Made by a program: the position numbers and the translations under genes
Assembly (NCBI RefSeq): GCF_000708265.2
Contig: NZ_JCKI01000003.1
Location: 558,001-622,000, forward strand
DNA: 64,000 bases
Source of the DNA: Pedobacter sp. R20-19
GTDB taxonomy: Bacteria > Bacteroidota > Bacteroidia > Sphingobacteriales > Sphingobacteriaceae
Direction of reading: 5' to 3'
In this document: positions 53,879 through 62,966 of the stretch, one piece after another
Layout: every line of letters begins with the position of its first letter
Numbering within the stretch: the stretch's first letter is position 1
Notes under the pieces: model-generated
Seen by the model: only the letters and a program-made list of their open reading frames with translations
Database searches by the model: none
What the model was told of the DNA's origin: nothing

Positions 53879-54718
53879 ATGAAACTCCACACCATCAATA
53901 CCGGGCTTTTTAAATTAGACGGCGGCGCAATGTTTGGCGTTGTCCCTAAAACCATCTGGCAAAAAACCAATCCTGCTGATGCAAACAATTTATGTACCTG
54001 GGCTATGCGGTGTCTGTTGATTGAAGATGGAAACAAACTTATTCTTGTAGATACGGGAATTGGAAATAAGCAGGATGAAAAATTTTTCAGTCATTATGAT
54101 CTGCATGGAGACGATTCAATGGAAAAATCTCTCGGTAAATTAGGTTTTAATCTATCGGATATCACAGACGTGTTCCTCACGCATCTTCATTTCGACCATG
54201 TTGGTGGAGCTGTAGTTCGTGAAAAAGATAAACTCCTTCCATCTTTTAATAAAGCTACTTACTGGAGCAATGAAAAACATTGGCAATGGGCTATTGAACC
54301 GAATGCACGTGAGAAGGCCTCTTTTCTTAAGGAGAACATTTTGCCCATACAAGAAAGCGGACAACTTAAGTTTATAGATCAAGTAGAAAATATAAATTGG
54401 CAACCAAACATCAACATTGGTTTTGCTTATGGCCATACTGACGCGATGATGCTGCCAAAAATCAATTATAAAGGAAGAACAATAGTTTATGTGGCAGACC
54501 TATTACCTTCTGTTGGACATTTGCCATTACCTTATGTGATGGCTTATGATATGTTTCCTTTGAAAACACTAACTGAAAAAAAAGCTTTTCTCGAAGAAGC
54601 AGTAGATCAGAACTATATCTTATTTTTAGAACACGATCCCATTCATGAATGCTGTACCCTTCAAAGAACAGAAAAAGGCGTGAGAGTAGCAGAAACCTTT
54701 AACCTGAGCGATATTTAA
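53879..54718 (+). CDS. Cytoplasmic metallo-beta-lactamase-fold hydrolase
   Basis: The 279-aa protein has the MBL zinc motif THLHFDH (His102, His104, Asp106, His107), then AYGHTDAM and VADLLPS, ending LEHDPIHECC. No signal peptide is visible. It belongs to the large YflN/lactonase-like group; the substrate is not known. The start codon directly follows an octamer array with no ribosome site. The GNAT gene starts at the base after this stop, so the two are translationally linked. Confidence 0.92.
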   Translation: MKLHTINTGLFKLDGGAMFGVVPKTIWQKTNPADANNLCTWAMRCLLIEDGNKLILVDTGIGNKQDEKFFSHYDLHGDDSMEKSLGKLGFNLSDITDVFLTHLHFDHVGGAVVREKDKLLPSFNKATYWSNEKHWQWAIEPNAREKASFLKENILPIQESGQLKFIDQVENINWQPNINIGFAYGHTDAMMLPKINYKGRTIVYVADLLPSVGHLPLPYVMAYDMFPLKTLTEKKAFLEEAVDQNYILFLEHDPIHECCTLQRTEKGVRVAETFNLSDI

Positions 54719-55279
54719 ATGATCAGGCCAGCAGAACCTTCCGATTCGAAATTTGTTGTCCCACTAATCATTCAGGCCATGGATGAATTGGCTGGTAAAT
54801 TTGCAAACTCCAGTGATCCCAAAATCATAGAACAATTATTTGAACATTTCTTTAAACAAAAACATAACCAATATAGCTACGAGAACACTTTAGTATTTAT
54901 AGAAAATGATCAGGTATTGGGCTCGATTAATGCTTATGATGGAGGCAAACTCTTTGAATTGAGAAAAACTTTCCTAGATCACCTGACCAAAAATTATAAT
55001 CTTCTAAATTTCCATCCAGAACCTGAAACAGAGGCGGGAGAATTTTACCTGGATACCATTAGTGTTCATCCCGAAGCCCAGGGAAAAGGAATTGGTAAGG
55101 CTTTAATTAAAGCTGGCATTGAATGGGGAAAAAGCATGGGCCACAAACGCATCGGCTTGTTAGTGGAAATGGAGAACCAAAAAGCTTTAAAACTCTATCA
55201 GAATAAAGCATTCAGCATACAAAATCAAAAATTATTTATAGGCGGCTTATATTATCACATGGTCTACACCATTCAGTAA
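54719..55279 (+). CDS. GNAT-family N-acetyltransferase
   Basis: The 186-aa protein has the GNAT acetyl-CoA motif VHPEAQGKGIGKALIKAGIEW (in part) and the C-terminal VEMENQKALKLYQNKAF. Its acceptor is unknown. It begins immediately after the MBL hydrolase stop with no gap, a strong sign of translational coupling. Confidence 0.92.
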   Translation: MIRPAEPSDSKFVVPLIIQAMDELAGKFANSSDPKIIEQLFEHFFKQKHNQYSYENTLVFIENDQVLGSINAYDGGKLFELRKTFLDHLTKNYNLLNFHPEPETEAGEFYLDTISVHPEAQGKGIGKALIKAGIEWGKSMGHKRIGLLVEMENQKALKLYQNKAFSIQNQKLFIGGLYYHMVYTIQ

Positions 55280-55414
55280 CCTGAAATTATACTTAATAGC
55301 TTATCTTTAATGATCCTATCGATCTAATATGACAGAGCATTACAATAAATGATAAAAGATTTTTTTTTACATTTTATTTGTATTTAATCTAAATAATGAC
55401 CAGTTTTGCAAGAG

Positions 55415-55774
55415 ATGGAAAAAGCGTGTATCGATATTAATCAATTAATTAACGTATTCTCAAACTACGAAGGGGCGGTTTATCAATCTGATAAGCTAAA
55501 CTGCTTTTACGTAGATTTTGGCGGAAAATTTGCCCGTTACAATTGCCTTTCACTTCAAAAATTGAAGAAAGTTGTAGAGGAAATCGATATCGAGGCACTC
55601 CTACTCAATACCCATAGAGCCGATTTCGAGTTGGTTACCTTTAATGGATGTGAGCATGTCTATTTATTAAATGCATTAGAAATTATTGCCTTAAAAGATT
55701 TATTGCATGGTACTTTTACCATGTTTAACTTAAATCATATAGTGAACGACTGCCTTTACAGGCTGGTTTATTAA
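55415..55774 (+). CDS. Small conserved protein, DUF6686-like
   Basis: I start at ATG 55415 rather than the TTG at 55406; GCAAGAG lies just upstream of the ATG. The 119-aa product is soluble, has three cysteines (about residues 5, 30 and 44) plus others near GCEHVYLL and NDCLYRL, and resembles a Bacteroidota protein I associate from memory with DUF6686. Its function is unknown. It precedes ferritin by 277 bp on the same strand, separated by AT-rich sequence with the ferritin promoter. Confidence 0.75.
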   Translation: MEKACIDINQLINVFSNYEGAVYQSDKLNCFYVDFGGKFARYNCLSLQKLKKVVEEIDIEALLLNTHRADFELVTFNGCEHVYLLNALEIIALKDLLHGTFTMFNLNHIVNDCLYRLVY

Positions 55775-56019
55775 CCCATAAGTTCGTTGGCAAAAGATTG
55801 ATATTCATTACATGATACTATTCAATGATAATTGTAGGCTGTTAAAGCCAGCTATCCCCCTGTCTCCCAATTAGTATCCGTTTGGCGTTATTACCTTCTA
55901 TCTTCAATTTACTTTCACATATCTTTATCACTATTTAAACTCATTATAAATACCTACTTATCAGCAATTTAGACTAATTTCATATAGTAAATAATTTACA
56001 ATAATGAACAATTCTGTGT

Positions 56020-56027
56020 TACATTTG
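56020..56027 (+). promoter_or_regulatory. -7 box of ferritin
   Basis: TACATTTG fits TAnnTTTG, 24 bases upstream of the ferritin ATG. No clear TTG lies at -33. Confidence 0.55.
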
Positions 56028-56051
56028 TATTGTTATTAAAGCACAGAAATT

Positions 56052-56579
56052 ATGAAAGATTTAATGCGTATTAAATGTTTAATATCTGAGGATATTGAAA
56101 CACTTTTAAATCAGCAGATTAAAAAGGAGGCACACTCTTCATCACTATATTTATCAATGGCATCATGGTGTAACCAAAATGGTTATGACTTCTCTTCAGA
56201 TTATTTCACTAAACAATCTGAAGAAGAAAGAATGCACCAATTGAAATTATTCAAGTATGTTTTAGATATGGGAGGAAATGCAATCTCTCCTGAAGTTACC
56301 GGCATTAAAACGGACTTTGCTGGATTCAGAGAAGTTTTTGAAGATGCCCTTGAAGCTGAAATTGCCATTACACAAAGTTTTAAAAACTTAGCTTCAAGAT
56401 GTTTGAAGGAACAAGATTTTGTAACAATGGAATTCTTAAACTGGTTCTTGAAAGAACAACGTGAAGAAGAATACAAAGCCCGCCGTGCTTTAGAATTGTT
56501 CGAAGTAATTGGCGAAGAAGGAACAGGAAGATGGGAAATTGACAAACATGTTAATGATATCACCTATTCAGAAGATTAA
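56052..56579 (+). CDS. ftnA: Bacterial ferritin
   Basis: The 175-aa non-haem ferritin stores iron in a 24-mer shell. Ferroxidase-centre residues are visible: Glu in KKEAHSSSLYLSMASW, EEERMHQLKLFKYV (Glu and His), and Glu/Gln in LNWFLKEQREEEYKARRAL. Lengths and helices fit FtnA. Two close ATGs (codons 1 and 5) could serve as the start. Iron regulation is likely but no Fur box is obvious. Confidence 0.95.
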   Translation: MKDLMRIKCLISEDIETLLNQQIKKEAHSSSLYLSMASWCNQNGYDFSSDYFTKQSEEERMHQLKLFKYVLDMGGNAISPEVTGIKTDFAGFREVFEDALEAEIAITQSFKNLASRCLKEQDFVTMEFLNWFLKEQREEEYKARRALELFEVIGEEGTGRWEIDKHVNDITYSED

Positions 56580-56605
56580 TTAATCACTAACAAAACATAT
56601 AATTG

Positions 56606-56641
56606 AAGCTATCTTGATGAAAATTGAGATAGCTTTTTTCA
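56606..56641 (+). terminator. Ferritin terminator
   Basis: AAGCTATCT pairs with AGATAGCTT, followed by TTTT. Confidence 0.85.
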
Positions 56642-57269
56642 TATATAACAATTTCAAATTCTATTCTTACATATTCTTACCGAGTTCATGCATAAACCAG
56701 CCTAATGATTTATAAGTGAAGAATGCTTAAAAAAGAAAGCTTCCAAATGTTACCCCCCATCTATCGGTTGGTATCTTAACAACCAAAACTAATTCCTATA
56801 AATTCAATGGTATTAACAAATTGAAGAGATAAAACTTAGGGCTAATAGTATATACCAATCCATAAGTTAATTTCAGAATATATTATTATTTACTTTAAGC
56901 ATAAAACTTATAGAAATGCTTTAGAAAAAGAAAGCTTCCAGTGGGTTACCCTGGAAGCTTCTTTTGGTTTAGGTTGTTTGGTTTATGTTGATTATGAATA
57001 AGTCTTTCTAGATCTGTAAAAAAAGCGCCGTTGCCAGCGCTTTTTTTAAACCAAATATATAATAATAATTAACGAGCATTCAAAAGTAGCAATTTTATTG
57101 ATAAAATCAAGACATTTATCAATAAAAATAAAATAAATTATTAAAATAATTAATGATTACATCAAAATAAGCATTAAAAATTTAAAATGAAACAATAATC
57201 AATAATTATTTTGAAATTAAATATGATTTATTCACTTAAAATCATACTTTAAGGAAATATTTAAGTCAA
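56642..57269. other. Gap with three hairpins, no gene
   Basis: The sequence CTATCGGTTGGTATCTTAAC (56761 on) recurs in another form at 62743 and 62936. AAGCTTCCAG / CTGGAAGCTT (56932-56960) is a 10-bp hairpin followed by CTTTT; a half-copy of it is at 56735. AAAAGCGC / GCGCTTTT (57021-57044) is another terminator-like hairpin. No coding potential is seen before 57270. Confidence 0.6.
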
Positions 57270-58718
57270 ATGATCGAAAATTTTATAAAAAATTACTTAA
57301 ATCACCCGCAAATTTATGATGAAATGTTTTTAAGTAGTGATCATTATCGAAATCACTATCAAAACTTCATCAATAACTTTTCAAAAGAATCACTTGAAAA
57401 TTTAAACAAGAAGGAAGAATTAGCTAAAAAGCTCTTTATGAGTCAAGGTATCACCTTCACTGTTTACGATAGTGGTGAGGGTATAGAAAAAATTTTCCCT
57501 TTTGATATTATTCCACGAATCATCACCTCCAGTGAATGGGCATTTATAGAAAAAGGAATCACACAACGGCTTAAAGCATTAAATCTTTTTTTAAAAGATG
57601 TTTACAGCAATCAGTTTATCCTCAAAGATCAGATTGTACCAATCAACGTAATTTATTCCTGTCCGCATTTTTTAAGAGAAATGCACCATGTAAACGTTCT
57701 ACACGATATTTATATCCATATTGCTGGTATCGATTTAATTCGCGATCATGATGGTACTTTCTATGTATTGGAAGATAATCTACGTACGCCTTCTGGTGTA
57801 AGTTACATGCTAGAAAACAGGGAGATCACTAAAAGACTTTTTCCTGATTTAATTCCGCAGTGTGGCGTAAGGAGCGTAACAGAATATCCGGCTATTCTCT
57901 ATAAAAATCTCATGGCACTTTCTCCCCGGGCCGTCTCCAATCCTACCATTGTATTACTGAGCCCTGGCATGTACAATTCTGCATACTATGAACACACCAC
58001 ATTAGCACGTTTAATGGGTGTAGAATTAGTAGAGGGCCGCGATCTGGTGGTAAAAAACCATAACGTGTTTATGAAAACAACCACAGGACTGCAACAGGTT
58101 GATGTTATCTACAGGCGGGTAGATGATGATTATCTAGACCCGTTAGTATTTAACCCGAACAGTGTATTAGGTGTTGCAGGTTTAATGGGCGTATATCGCA
58201 AAGGAAATGTGGCTATTGTAAATGCAGTAGGAAATGGTGTTGCCGATGATAAGGCCGTTTACACTTATGTTCCGGATATGATTAAATACTACCTGAATGA
58301 AGAACCCATTTTAAAGAATGTACCTACTTACCAATTGAGTAACCGTGATGAACTTGATTATGTTTTCGCTAACATCAACAAAATGGTTGTAAAGAAAACC
58401 AATGGAAGTGGCGGTTATGGAATGTTAATGGGACATGCGGCATCAGAAGAAGAAACCGAAGCATATAAAATCGAGATCCTCAAAGATCCAAGAAATTTTA
58501 TTGCCCAGCCCACCATCAGCCTTTCATCTGCACCGTGTTTTATTAATGGCAAACTGGCGCCAAGAAGAATAGATCTTCGCCCTTTTGCTTTAAACGGACC
58601 TGATGGAATTTCAATTGTACCTGGCGGATTAACGCGTGTAGCCCTCAAAGAAGGCTCGCTGGTGGTAAATAGTTCTCAAGGTGGAGGCAGTAAAGATACC
58701 TGGGTTTTAACTTCTTAA
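57270..58718 (+). CDS. Circularly permuted ATP-grasp protein
   Basis: The 482-aa protein matches the circularly permuted ATP-grasp type 2 group (former DUF404/407). Signposts are ITFTVYDSGEGIEKIFPFD, the LEDNLRTPSGVSYML segment, PGMYNSAYYEHTTLARLMGVELVEGRDL in part, and the C-terminal SSQGGGSKDTWVL. Such proteins are proposed to ligate amino groups to carboxylates, perhaps peptide tags, together with the alpha-E and transglutaminase partners. It heads a three-gene operon with gaps of 9 and 35 bp. The substrate is unknown. Confidence 0.93.
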   Translation: MIENFIKNYLNHPQIYDEMFLSSDHYRNHYQNFINNFSKESLENLNKKEELAKKLFMSQGITFTVYDSGEGIEKIFPFDIIPRIITSSEWAFIEKGITQRLKALNLFLKDVYSNQFILKDQIVPINVIYSCPHFLREMHHVNVLHDIYIHIAGIDLIRDHDGTFYVLEDNLRTPSGVSYMLENREITKRLFPDLIPQCGVRSVTEYPAILYKNLMALSPRAVSNPTIVLLSPGMYNSAYYEHTTLARLMGVELVEGRDLVVKNHNVFMKTTTGLQQVDVIYRRVDDDYLDPLVFNPNSVLGVAGLMGVYRKGNVAIVNAVGNGVADDKAVYTYVPDMIKYYLNEEPILKNVPTYQLSNRDELDYVFANINKMVVKKTNGSGGYGMLMGHAASEEETEAYKIEILKDPRNFIAQPTISLSSAPCFINGKLAPRRIDLRPFALNGPDGISIVPGGLTRVALKEGSLVVNSSQGGGSKDTWVLTS

Positions 58719-58727
58719 ATTACAGAT

Positions 58728-59663
58728 ATGTTAAGTAGAGTAGCATCAAGCTTATATTGGTTAAGCAGGTATGTAGAACGCAGTGATGGTATGCTGCGCA
58801 TGTTAAAAATCAATTATGCCTCCTCACAAGATACCATTCAGGAGTTTACATGGAAACCTGTCATTCGGATTTTTTCTTCGGATGATGAGCATGAACTTTT
58901 GAATATCCAGCACGATAGCAGAGCGGTAATTGAATACTTACTATTAAACAAGGAAAATCCCAATTCGATTTTAAATATTGTAACATTGGCCAGAGAAAAT
59001 GCCAGAAGTGTACAAGAACATATTCCAAAAGACCTATGGCAATGCCTGAATGAATATTATCATACCGTAAAGGATGAAAAATTGCTATGGTATGTGCAAA
59101 AAGACGACCCCATTACTGCCCTGGACATTTTAATTAAGCAGGTAATGCTCTATCATGGAACGGCAGATAGCACCATGGAACGTGGTGAAAGCAGAAGCTT
59201 TATGAAGATTGGTAAACACCTGGAAAGAAGCATCCAATCAATCGATATTTTAGATATTAAGTTCAGTTCCATCAGCACCAATCCCGATTTACTTACAGAT
59301 ATAGCCTATTGGAAACACTTGCTACTTTCGCTAGGTGGCTATGAACTCTACCTTAAAACTTACAGACAGGGATTTGATGCTAAGAACATCATCGAATTGG
59401 TGATGCTTAATAACGATTTCCCAAGGTCTGCACTTTATTCGATGAACAATATTGAGCGTTATTTCAGTAGACTTAAAAGTGAAAGCAATATTGCAGATTA
59501 TAATAATTTATCCTTTAAAATAGGAAGGCTAAAAAGCATGATTACTTACAGCTCAGTAAATACCATGGCAGATGATCAGCTTCATCTTTATTTAACTGAT
59601 ATTAAGACAGAGCTTTTTGGTATCGGGAACCTACTGAACGAATATTACTTTGCAAATTCATAA
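58728..59663 (+). CDS. Alpha-E domain protein (DUF403)
   Basis: The 311-aa helical protein starts MLSRVASSLYWLSRYVERSD, the alpha-E family hallmark, with a conserved GRFMKIGKHLERSIQSIDIL-like helix near residue 165. Its biochemical role is not known. It is invariably near the circularly permuted ATP-grasp gene in the family; here it follows by 9 bp. Confidence 0.93.
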   Translation: MLSRVASSLYWLSRYVERSDGMLRMLKINYASSQDTIQEFTWKPVIRIFSSDDEHELLNIQHDSRAVIEYLLLNKENPNSILNIVTLARENARSVQEHIPKDLWQCLNEYYHTVKDEKLLWYVQKDDPITALDILIKQVMLYHGTADSTMERGESRSFMKIGKHLERSIQSIDILDIKFSSISTNPDLLTDIAYWKHLLLSLGGYELYLKTYRQGFDAKNIIELVMLNNDFPRSALYSMNNIERYFSRLKSESNIADYNNLSFKIGRLKSMITYSSVNTMADDQLHLYLTDIKTELFGIGNLLNEYYFANS

Positions 59664-59698
59664 TGCAATGAATTTGTACCCTTACTTAACCATTTATT

Positions 59699-60697
59699 AT
59701 GCCAATATTTAAAATCAAACATATTACCAATTACAAATATGAATTGCCTATTCGTGATAGTGCAAACCAGATTATCCTGTTCCCCATTAAAGATGATTTT
59801 CAAAAAGTGGTGAAACATGATTTGAATATATCTGGAAGTCCGGAAATAGAAATATTTATCGATTATTATGGAAATGAAGTAGGCACATTTACTCAAAATG
59901 AACCACATAACCAGTTGAAAATATTTTCAAAGGTTTGTGTAGAGACTTTCCCAAAACCACTTCCGCAAGACGATATGTTTAGCAGTGAACAATGGAATAG
60001 TTTGGACTTGATGAAATATGAGGTCCCATACATCGATTACCTTCGTCAGGAATCCTTTGATGGAATTATTCAATTGAAAGAAACGGCACAGCAAATTAAA
60101 ACTCCCGAAGATACCCCCTATCAAACCGCTATTAAATACTGCGCACATGTTTTTCAGCATTTTGAATACATCAAAGGAATCACAGCAGTAGATACCACTA
60201 TTGATGAAATTTTAAAACTAAAAGCTGGTGTTTGCCAGGATTTTGCACACGTGCTTACCGCAATGCTACGCTTAACTGGGATCCCTGCACGTTATGTAAG
60301 TGGATATATTTGCCCAAATAAAGATGGCATGCGAGGTGAAGGCGCTACCCATGCATGGGCAGAAGCTTATATACCTGAATATGGGTGGTTGGGCTTAGAC
60401 CCTACAAACAATTGTATAGCCAATGAAAAGCATGTTCGCCTGGCAGTTGGACGCAATTTCACCAATTGCTCTCCGGTAAAAGGAGTATATAAAGGCGGTC
60501 TTGAGCACATTATGGAAGTAAATGTATCTGTTGGCTATAATGATGACGACTTTAGTGATAATGAAAATTATTTTCAGCCGAAAGAAGTCAACTATTCAAA
60601 ACCATCAGAAATGGCTACTGCAACAGCCATTAAACAAAACAGTTACCAGCAATATATGGAAGCAATGCAACAACAGCAACAACAGCAGCAACAATAA
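59699..60697 (+). CDS. Transglutaminase-like protein with polyglutamine tail
   Basis: The 332-aa protein has an N-terminal beta domain (about 1-100) and a transglutaminase-like cysteine-protease fold with catalytic Cys179 (AGVCQDFAHVLTAML), His218 (ATHAWAEAYIP) and Asp234 (LGLDPTNN). The final nine residues (324-332) are glutamine from CAA/CAG codons after MEAM. A Gln run at the end of an enzyme that works on glutamine-type bonds is odd; it may be a self-substrate or a simple slippage product. It is the third gene of the ATP-grasp/alpha-E operon. Confidence 0.93.
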   Translation: MPIFKIKHITNYKYELPIRDSANQIILFPIKDDFQKVVKHDLNISGSPEIEIFIDYYGNEVGTFTQNEPHNQLKIFSKVCVETFPKPLPQDDMFSSEQWNSLDLMKYEVPYIDYLRQESFDGIIQLKETAQQIKTPEDTPYQTAIKYCAHVFQHFEYIKGITAVDTTIDEILKLKAGVCQDFAHVLTAMLRLTGIPARYVSGYICPNKDGMRGEGATHAWAEAYIPEYGWLGLDPTNNCIANEKHVRLAVGRNFTNCSPVKGVYKGGLEHIMEVNVSVGYNDDDFSDNENYFQPKEVNYSKPSEMATATAIKQNSYQQYMEAMQQQQQQQQQ

Positions 60698-60915
60698 ACC
60701 AGAATTTAAGGATTAATCATGATGAAAGTACCTAAAACTAAACTCAAAAACAGGGTTATAGGACTTTACGATAAACCTATTTAAAACTAAACTTTCTAAA
60801 ATCATCTGGTAGATAGGTCAATTATTAACTTGGCAGTTTATTAAAAATCAGGCAATAAAACAATTAGCCAATTCAACATTTTAACTAATTCCAACAATTT
60901 AACCTCATTTTTTCA

Positions 60916-60923
60916 TAAATTTG
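60916..60923 (+). promoter_or_regulatory. -7 box of asnS
   Basis: TAAATTTG fits TAnnTTTG, 20 bases upstream of the asnS ATG. Confidence 0.55.
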
Positions 60924-60943
60924 CGCCTTTTACAAATAACATT

Positions 60944-62392
60944 ATGATTAAGAGACAGCAAATTAAAGATTTATTAAAATCGACTGCATTTGGCACAGAA
61001 GTAACGGTTATGGGATGGGTAAGAACTTTCCGTAATAATCAGTTTATCGCTTTAAATGATGGAAGTTGCATGGGCAATATCCAGGTGGTAATCGATTTTA
61101 ATAATTTACCTGATGAGCTGTTGAAAAGAATCACCACTGGGGCAGCTATTTCTGCCACCGGAAACCTGGTTGAATCATTAGGAAAAGGTCAGTCAGTAGA
61201 GATTAAAGCTACAACTGTTGAAATTTTAGGAGATAGCGATCCTGAAAAATTTCCTTTACAACCTAAAAAGCACAGTTTAGAATTCTTACGTGAAATTGCG
61301 CACTTGCGTTTCCGTACCAATACTTTTAATGCCGTATTTAAAGTACGTCATGCTTTGGCTTTTGCCATCCACCAGTTTTACAATGAACGCGGCTTTGTGT
61401 ATATGCATACGCCAGTAATTACAGCCAGTGATGCTGAAGGTGCAGGTGAAATGTTTAAAGTAACTACTTTAGATTTCGACAATACGCCACGTACCGAAGA
61501 TGGAAAAGTAGATTTCTCTCAGGATTTCTTCGCACGTGCAACCAACCTAACCGTATCCGGACAGCTGGAAGGTGAATTAGCTGCAATGGCCTTTGGAAAA
61601 ATTTACACTTTTGGACCAACATTCAGGGCTGAAAACTCCAATACCACCCGTCACCTTGCAGAATTCTGGATGGTAGAACCTGAATTTGCTTTTGCCGATC
61701 TGGAAGATAACATGCAACTGGCAGAGGATATGATGAAGTATGTAATCAAATATGCTTTAGATCATTGCAAGGAAGAACTGGAATTTTTAAATACCCGCCT
61801 TGCGGAAGAAGATAAACAAAAACCTCAGAATGAGCGCAGTGAATTTACCTTATTAGAAAAATTAGATTTCTGCTTAGCAAATGATTTTGAGCGTTTAACC
61901 TATACAGAGGCCATTAAAATTTTAAAATCATCAAAACCAAACCAAAAGAAACAATTTAAATATTTAATTGATGAGTGGGGTGCTGATTTACAAAGCGAAC
62001 ACGAACGTTTTCTTGTTGAAAAGCATTTTAAAAAACCAGTAATTTTAACAGATTATCCAGCTGACATTAAATCATTCTACATGCGCCAGAATGAACCTGA
62101 TGCAGAAGGCAGACAAACCGTTGCCGCAATGGACATCCTCTTCCCTGGAATTGGTGAAATGATCGGCGGTTCTCAACGTGAAGAACGCCTAGATCGTTTA
62201 ACTAAAAGAATGGAAGATTTAAACATACCTCAGGATGAACTTTGGTGGTATTTAGATACCCGCCGTTTTGGTACAGCGCCACACGCTGGTTTCGGTTTAG
62301 GTTTCGAACGTTTAGTATTGTTCGTAACTGGTATGACCAATATCCGTGATGTCATTGCTTTCCCAAGGTTCCCGAAAAATGCAGAGTTTTAG
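60944..62392 (+). CDS. asnS: Asparaginyl-tRNA synthetase
   Basis: The 482-aa class IIb synthetase charges tRNA-Asn. It has the anticodon-binding OB fold ([20 protein letters not shown] in part), motif 2 [25 protein letters not shown] in part, and motif 3 [27 protein letters not shown] in part. The AsnRS rather than AspRS assignment rests on length and on [16 protein letters not shown]. The TAG stop is the first three bases of a heptamer array. Confidence 0.97.
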   Translation: MIKRQQIKDLLKSTAFGTEVTVMGWVRTFRNNQFIALNDGSCMGNIQVVIDFNNLPDELLKRITTGAAISATGNLVESLGKGQSVEIKATTVEILGDSDPEKFPLQPKKHSLEFLREIAHLRFRTNTFNAVFKVRHALAFAIHQFYNERGFVYMHTPVITASDAEGAGEMFKVTTLDFDNTPRTEDGKVDFSQDFFARATNLTVSGQLEGELAAMAFGKIYTFGPTFRAENSNTTRHLAEFWMVEPEFAFADLEDNMQLAEDMMKYVIKYALDHCKEELEFLNTRLAEEDKQKPQNERSEFTLLEKLDFCLANDFERLTYTEAIKILKSSKPNQKKQFKYLIDEWGADLQSEHERFLVEKHFKKPVILTDYPADIKSFYMRQNEPDAEGRQTVAAMDILFPGIGEMIGGSQREERLDRLTKRMEDLNIPQDELWWYLDTRRFGTAPHAGFGLGFERLVLFVTGMTNIRDVIAFPRFPKNAEF

Positions 62393-62430
62393 GGTTTAGG
62401 GTTTAGGGTTTAGGGTTTAGGGTTTAGGGT
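62390..62430. repeat. Telomere-like heptamer array starting on the asnS stop
   Basis: Five copies of TAGGGTT (62390-62424) plus TAGGGT. The first TAG is the asnS stop codon. The unit equals the plant-type telomere heptamer, but coincidence by slippage is more likely than any telomere. Confidence 0.9.
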
Positions 62431-62450
62431 AAACAAACCTGACGATATAG

Positions 62451-62486
62451 GAGTTCAAGCTTTTAAAGGCTTGAACTCTTTTTTTT
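62451..62486 (+). terminator. asnS terminator
   Basis: A perfect 10-bp stem GAGTTCAAGC / GCTTGAACTC is followed by eight Ts. Confidence 0.9.
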
Positions 62487-62667
62487 ATCCATTCCACCCC
62501 CATTTACAGAAAAAACTACTTACTTGATGATTAAGTTGGTTGGCAGCCTATAATGTGTTATTTCTAGGGATTAATATGGAGAAAAATGTCGCTAATTCAC
62601 GTACTTAGCGCAGAAAGCTTGTACGAAAAACTAACAAACTCGTCCTTGTGAGAAAGGCTTTTTCAGC

Positions 62668-62962
62668 TGACGAAGCAATCTATTTAGCGAATTAGATTGC
62701 TTCGTCATTTCGAGCATAGCCGAGAAATCTTTGAACTCTAACCTATCGGTTGGGTGTCTCACCAACCTAAATAATGACTTCGTCGTTCCCCCTTGCAATG
62801 ACGACTCATCTGTTTATAAGTCTGTTTGGTATTTCAGCAATCAGTAGAAAAATCTATTCCTCTAGAAAGATTGCTTCACTCTAACGGCTAAACCCTGACC
62901 TTCAGTTCGCAATGACGATAGCACATTTAACCAACCTATCGGCTGGCGTCTCACCAACCGAA
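62668..62962. repeat. 15-bp palindrome and CTATCGGYTGG hairpin repeats
   Basis: TGACGAAGCAATCTA / TAGATTGCTTCGTCA (62668-62707, loop 10) is a perfect 15-bp inverted repeat that continues into CATTTCGAGCATAGCCGAG, a form of the dispersed palindromic repeat. CTATCGGTTGGGTGTCTCAC (62744 on) and CTATCGGCTGGCGTCTCACC (62936 on) are hairpin repeats with GGTTGG/CCAACC-type arms. No gene lies in the 574-bp gap. Confidence 0.7.
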
Positions 62963-62966
62963 ATAA

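Noticed and set aside
53829..53881. Ribosome-binding site for the MBL hydrolase at 53879
   Set aside because: The upstream 48 bp are exact octamers without an AGGAG-like element; I kept the ATG because the gene's N-terminus (MKLHTINTGLF) fits the fold.
62390..62430. True telomeric repeat
   Set aside because: The window continues with normal genes on both sides; a linear replicon end is not supported.
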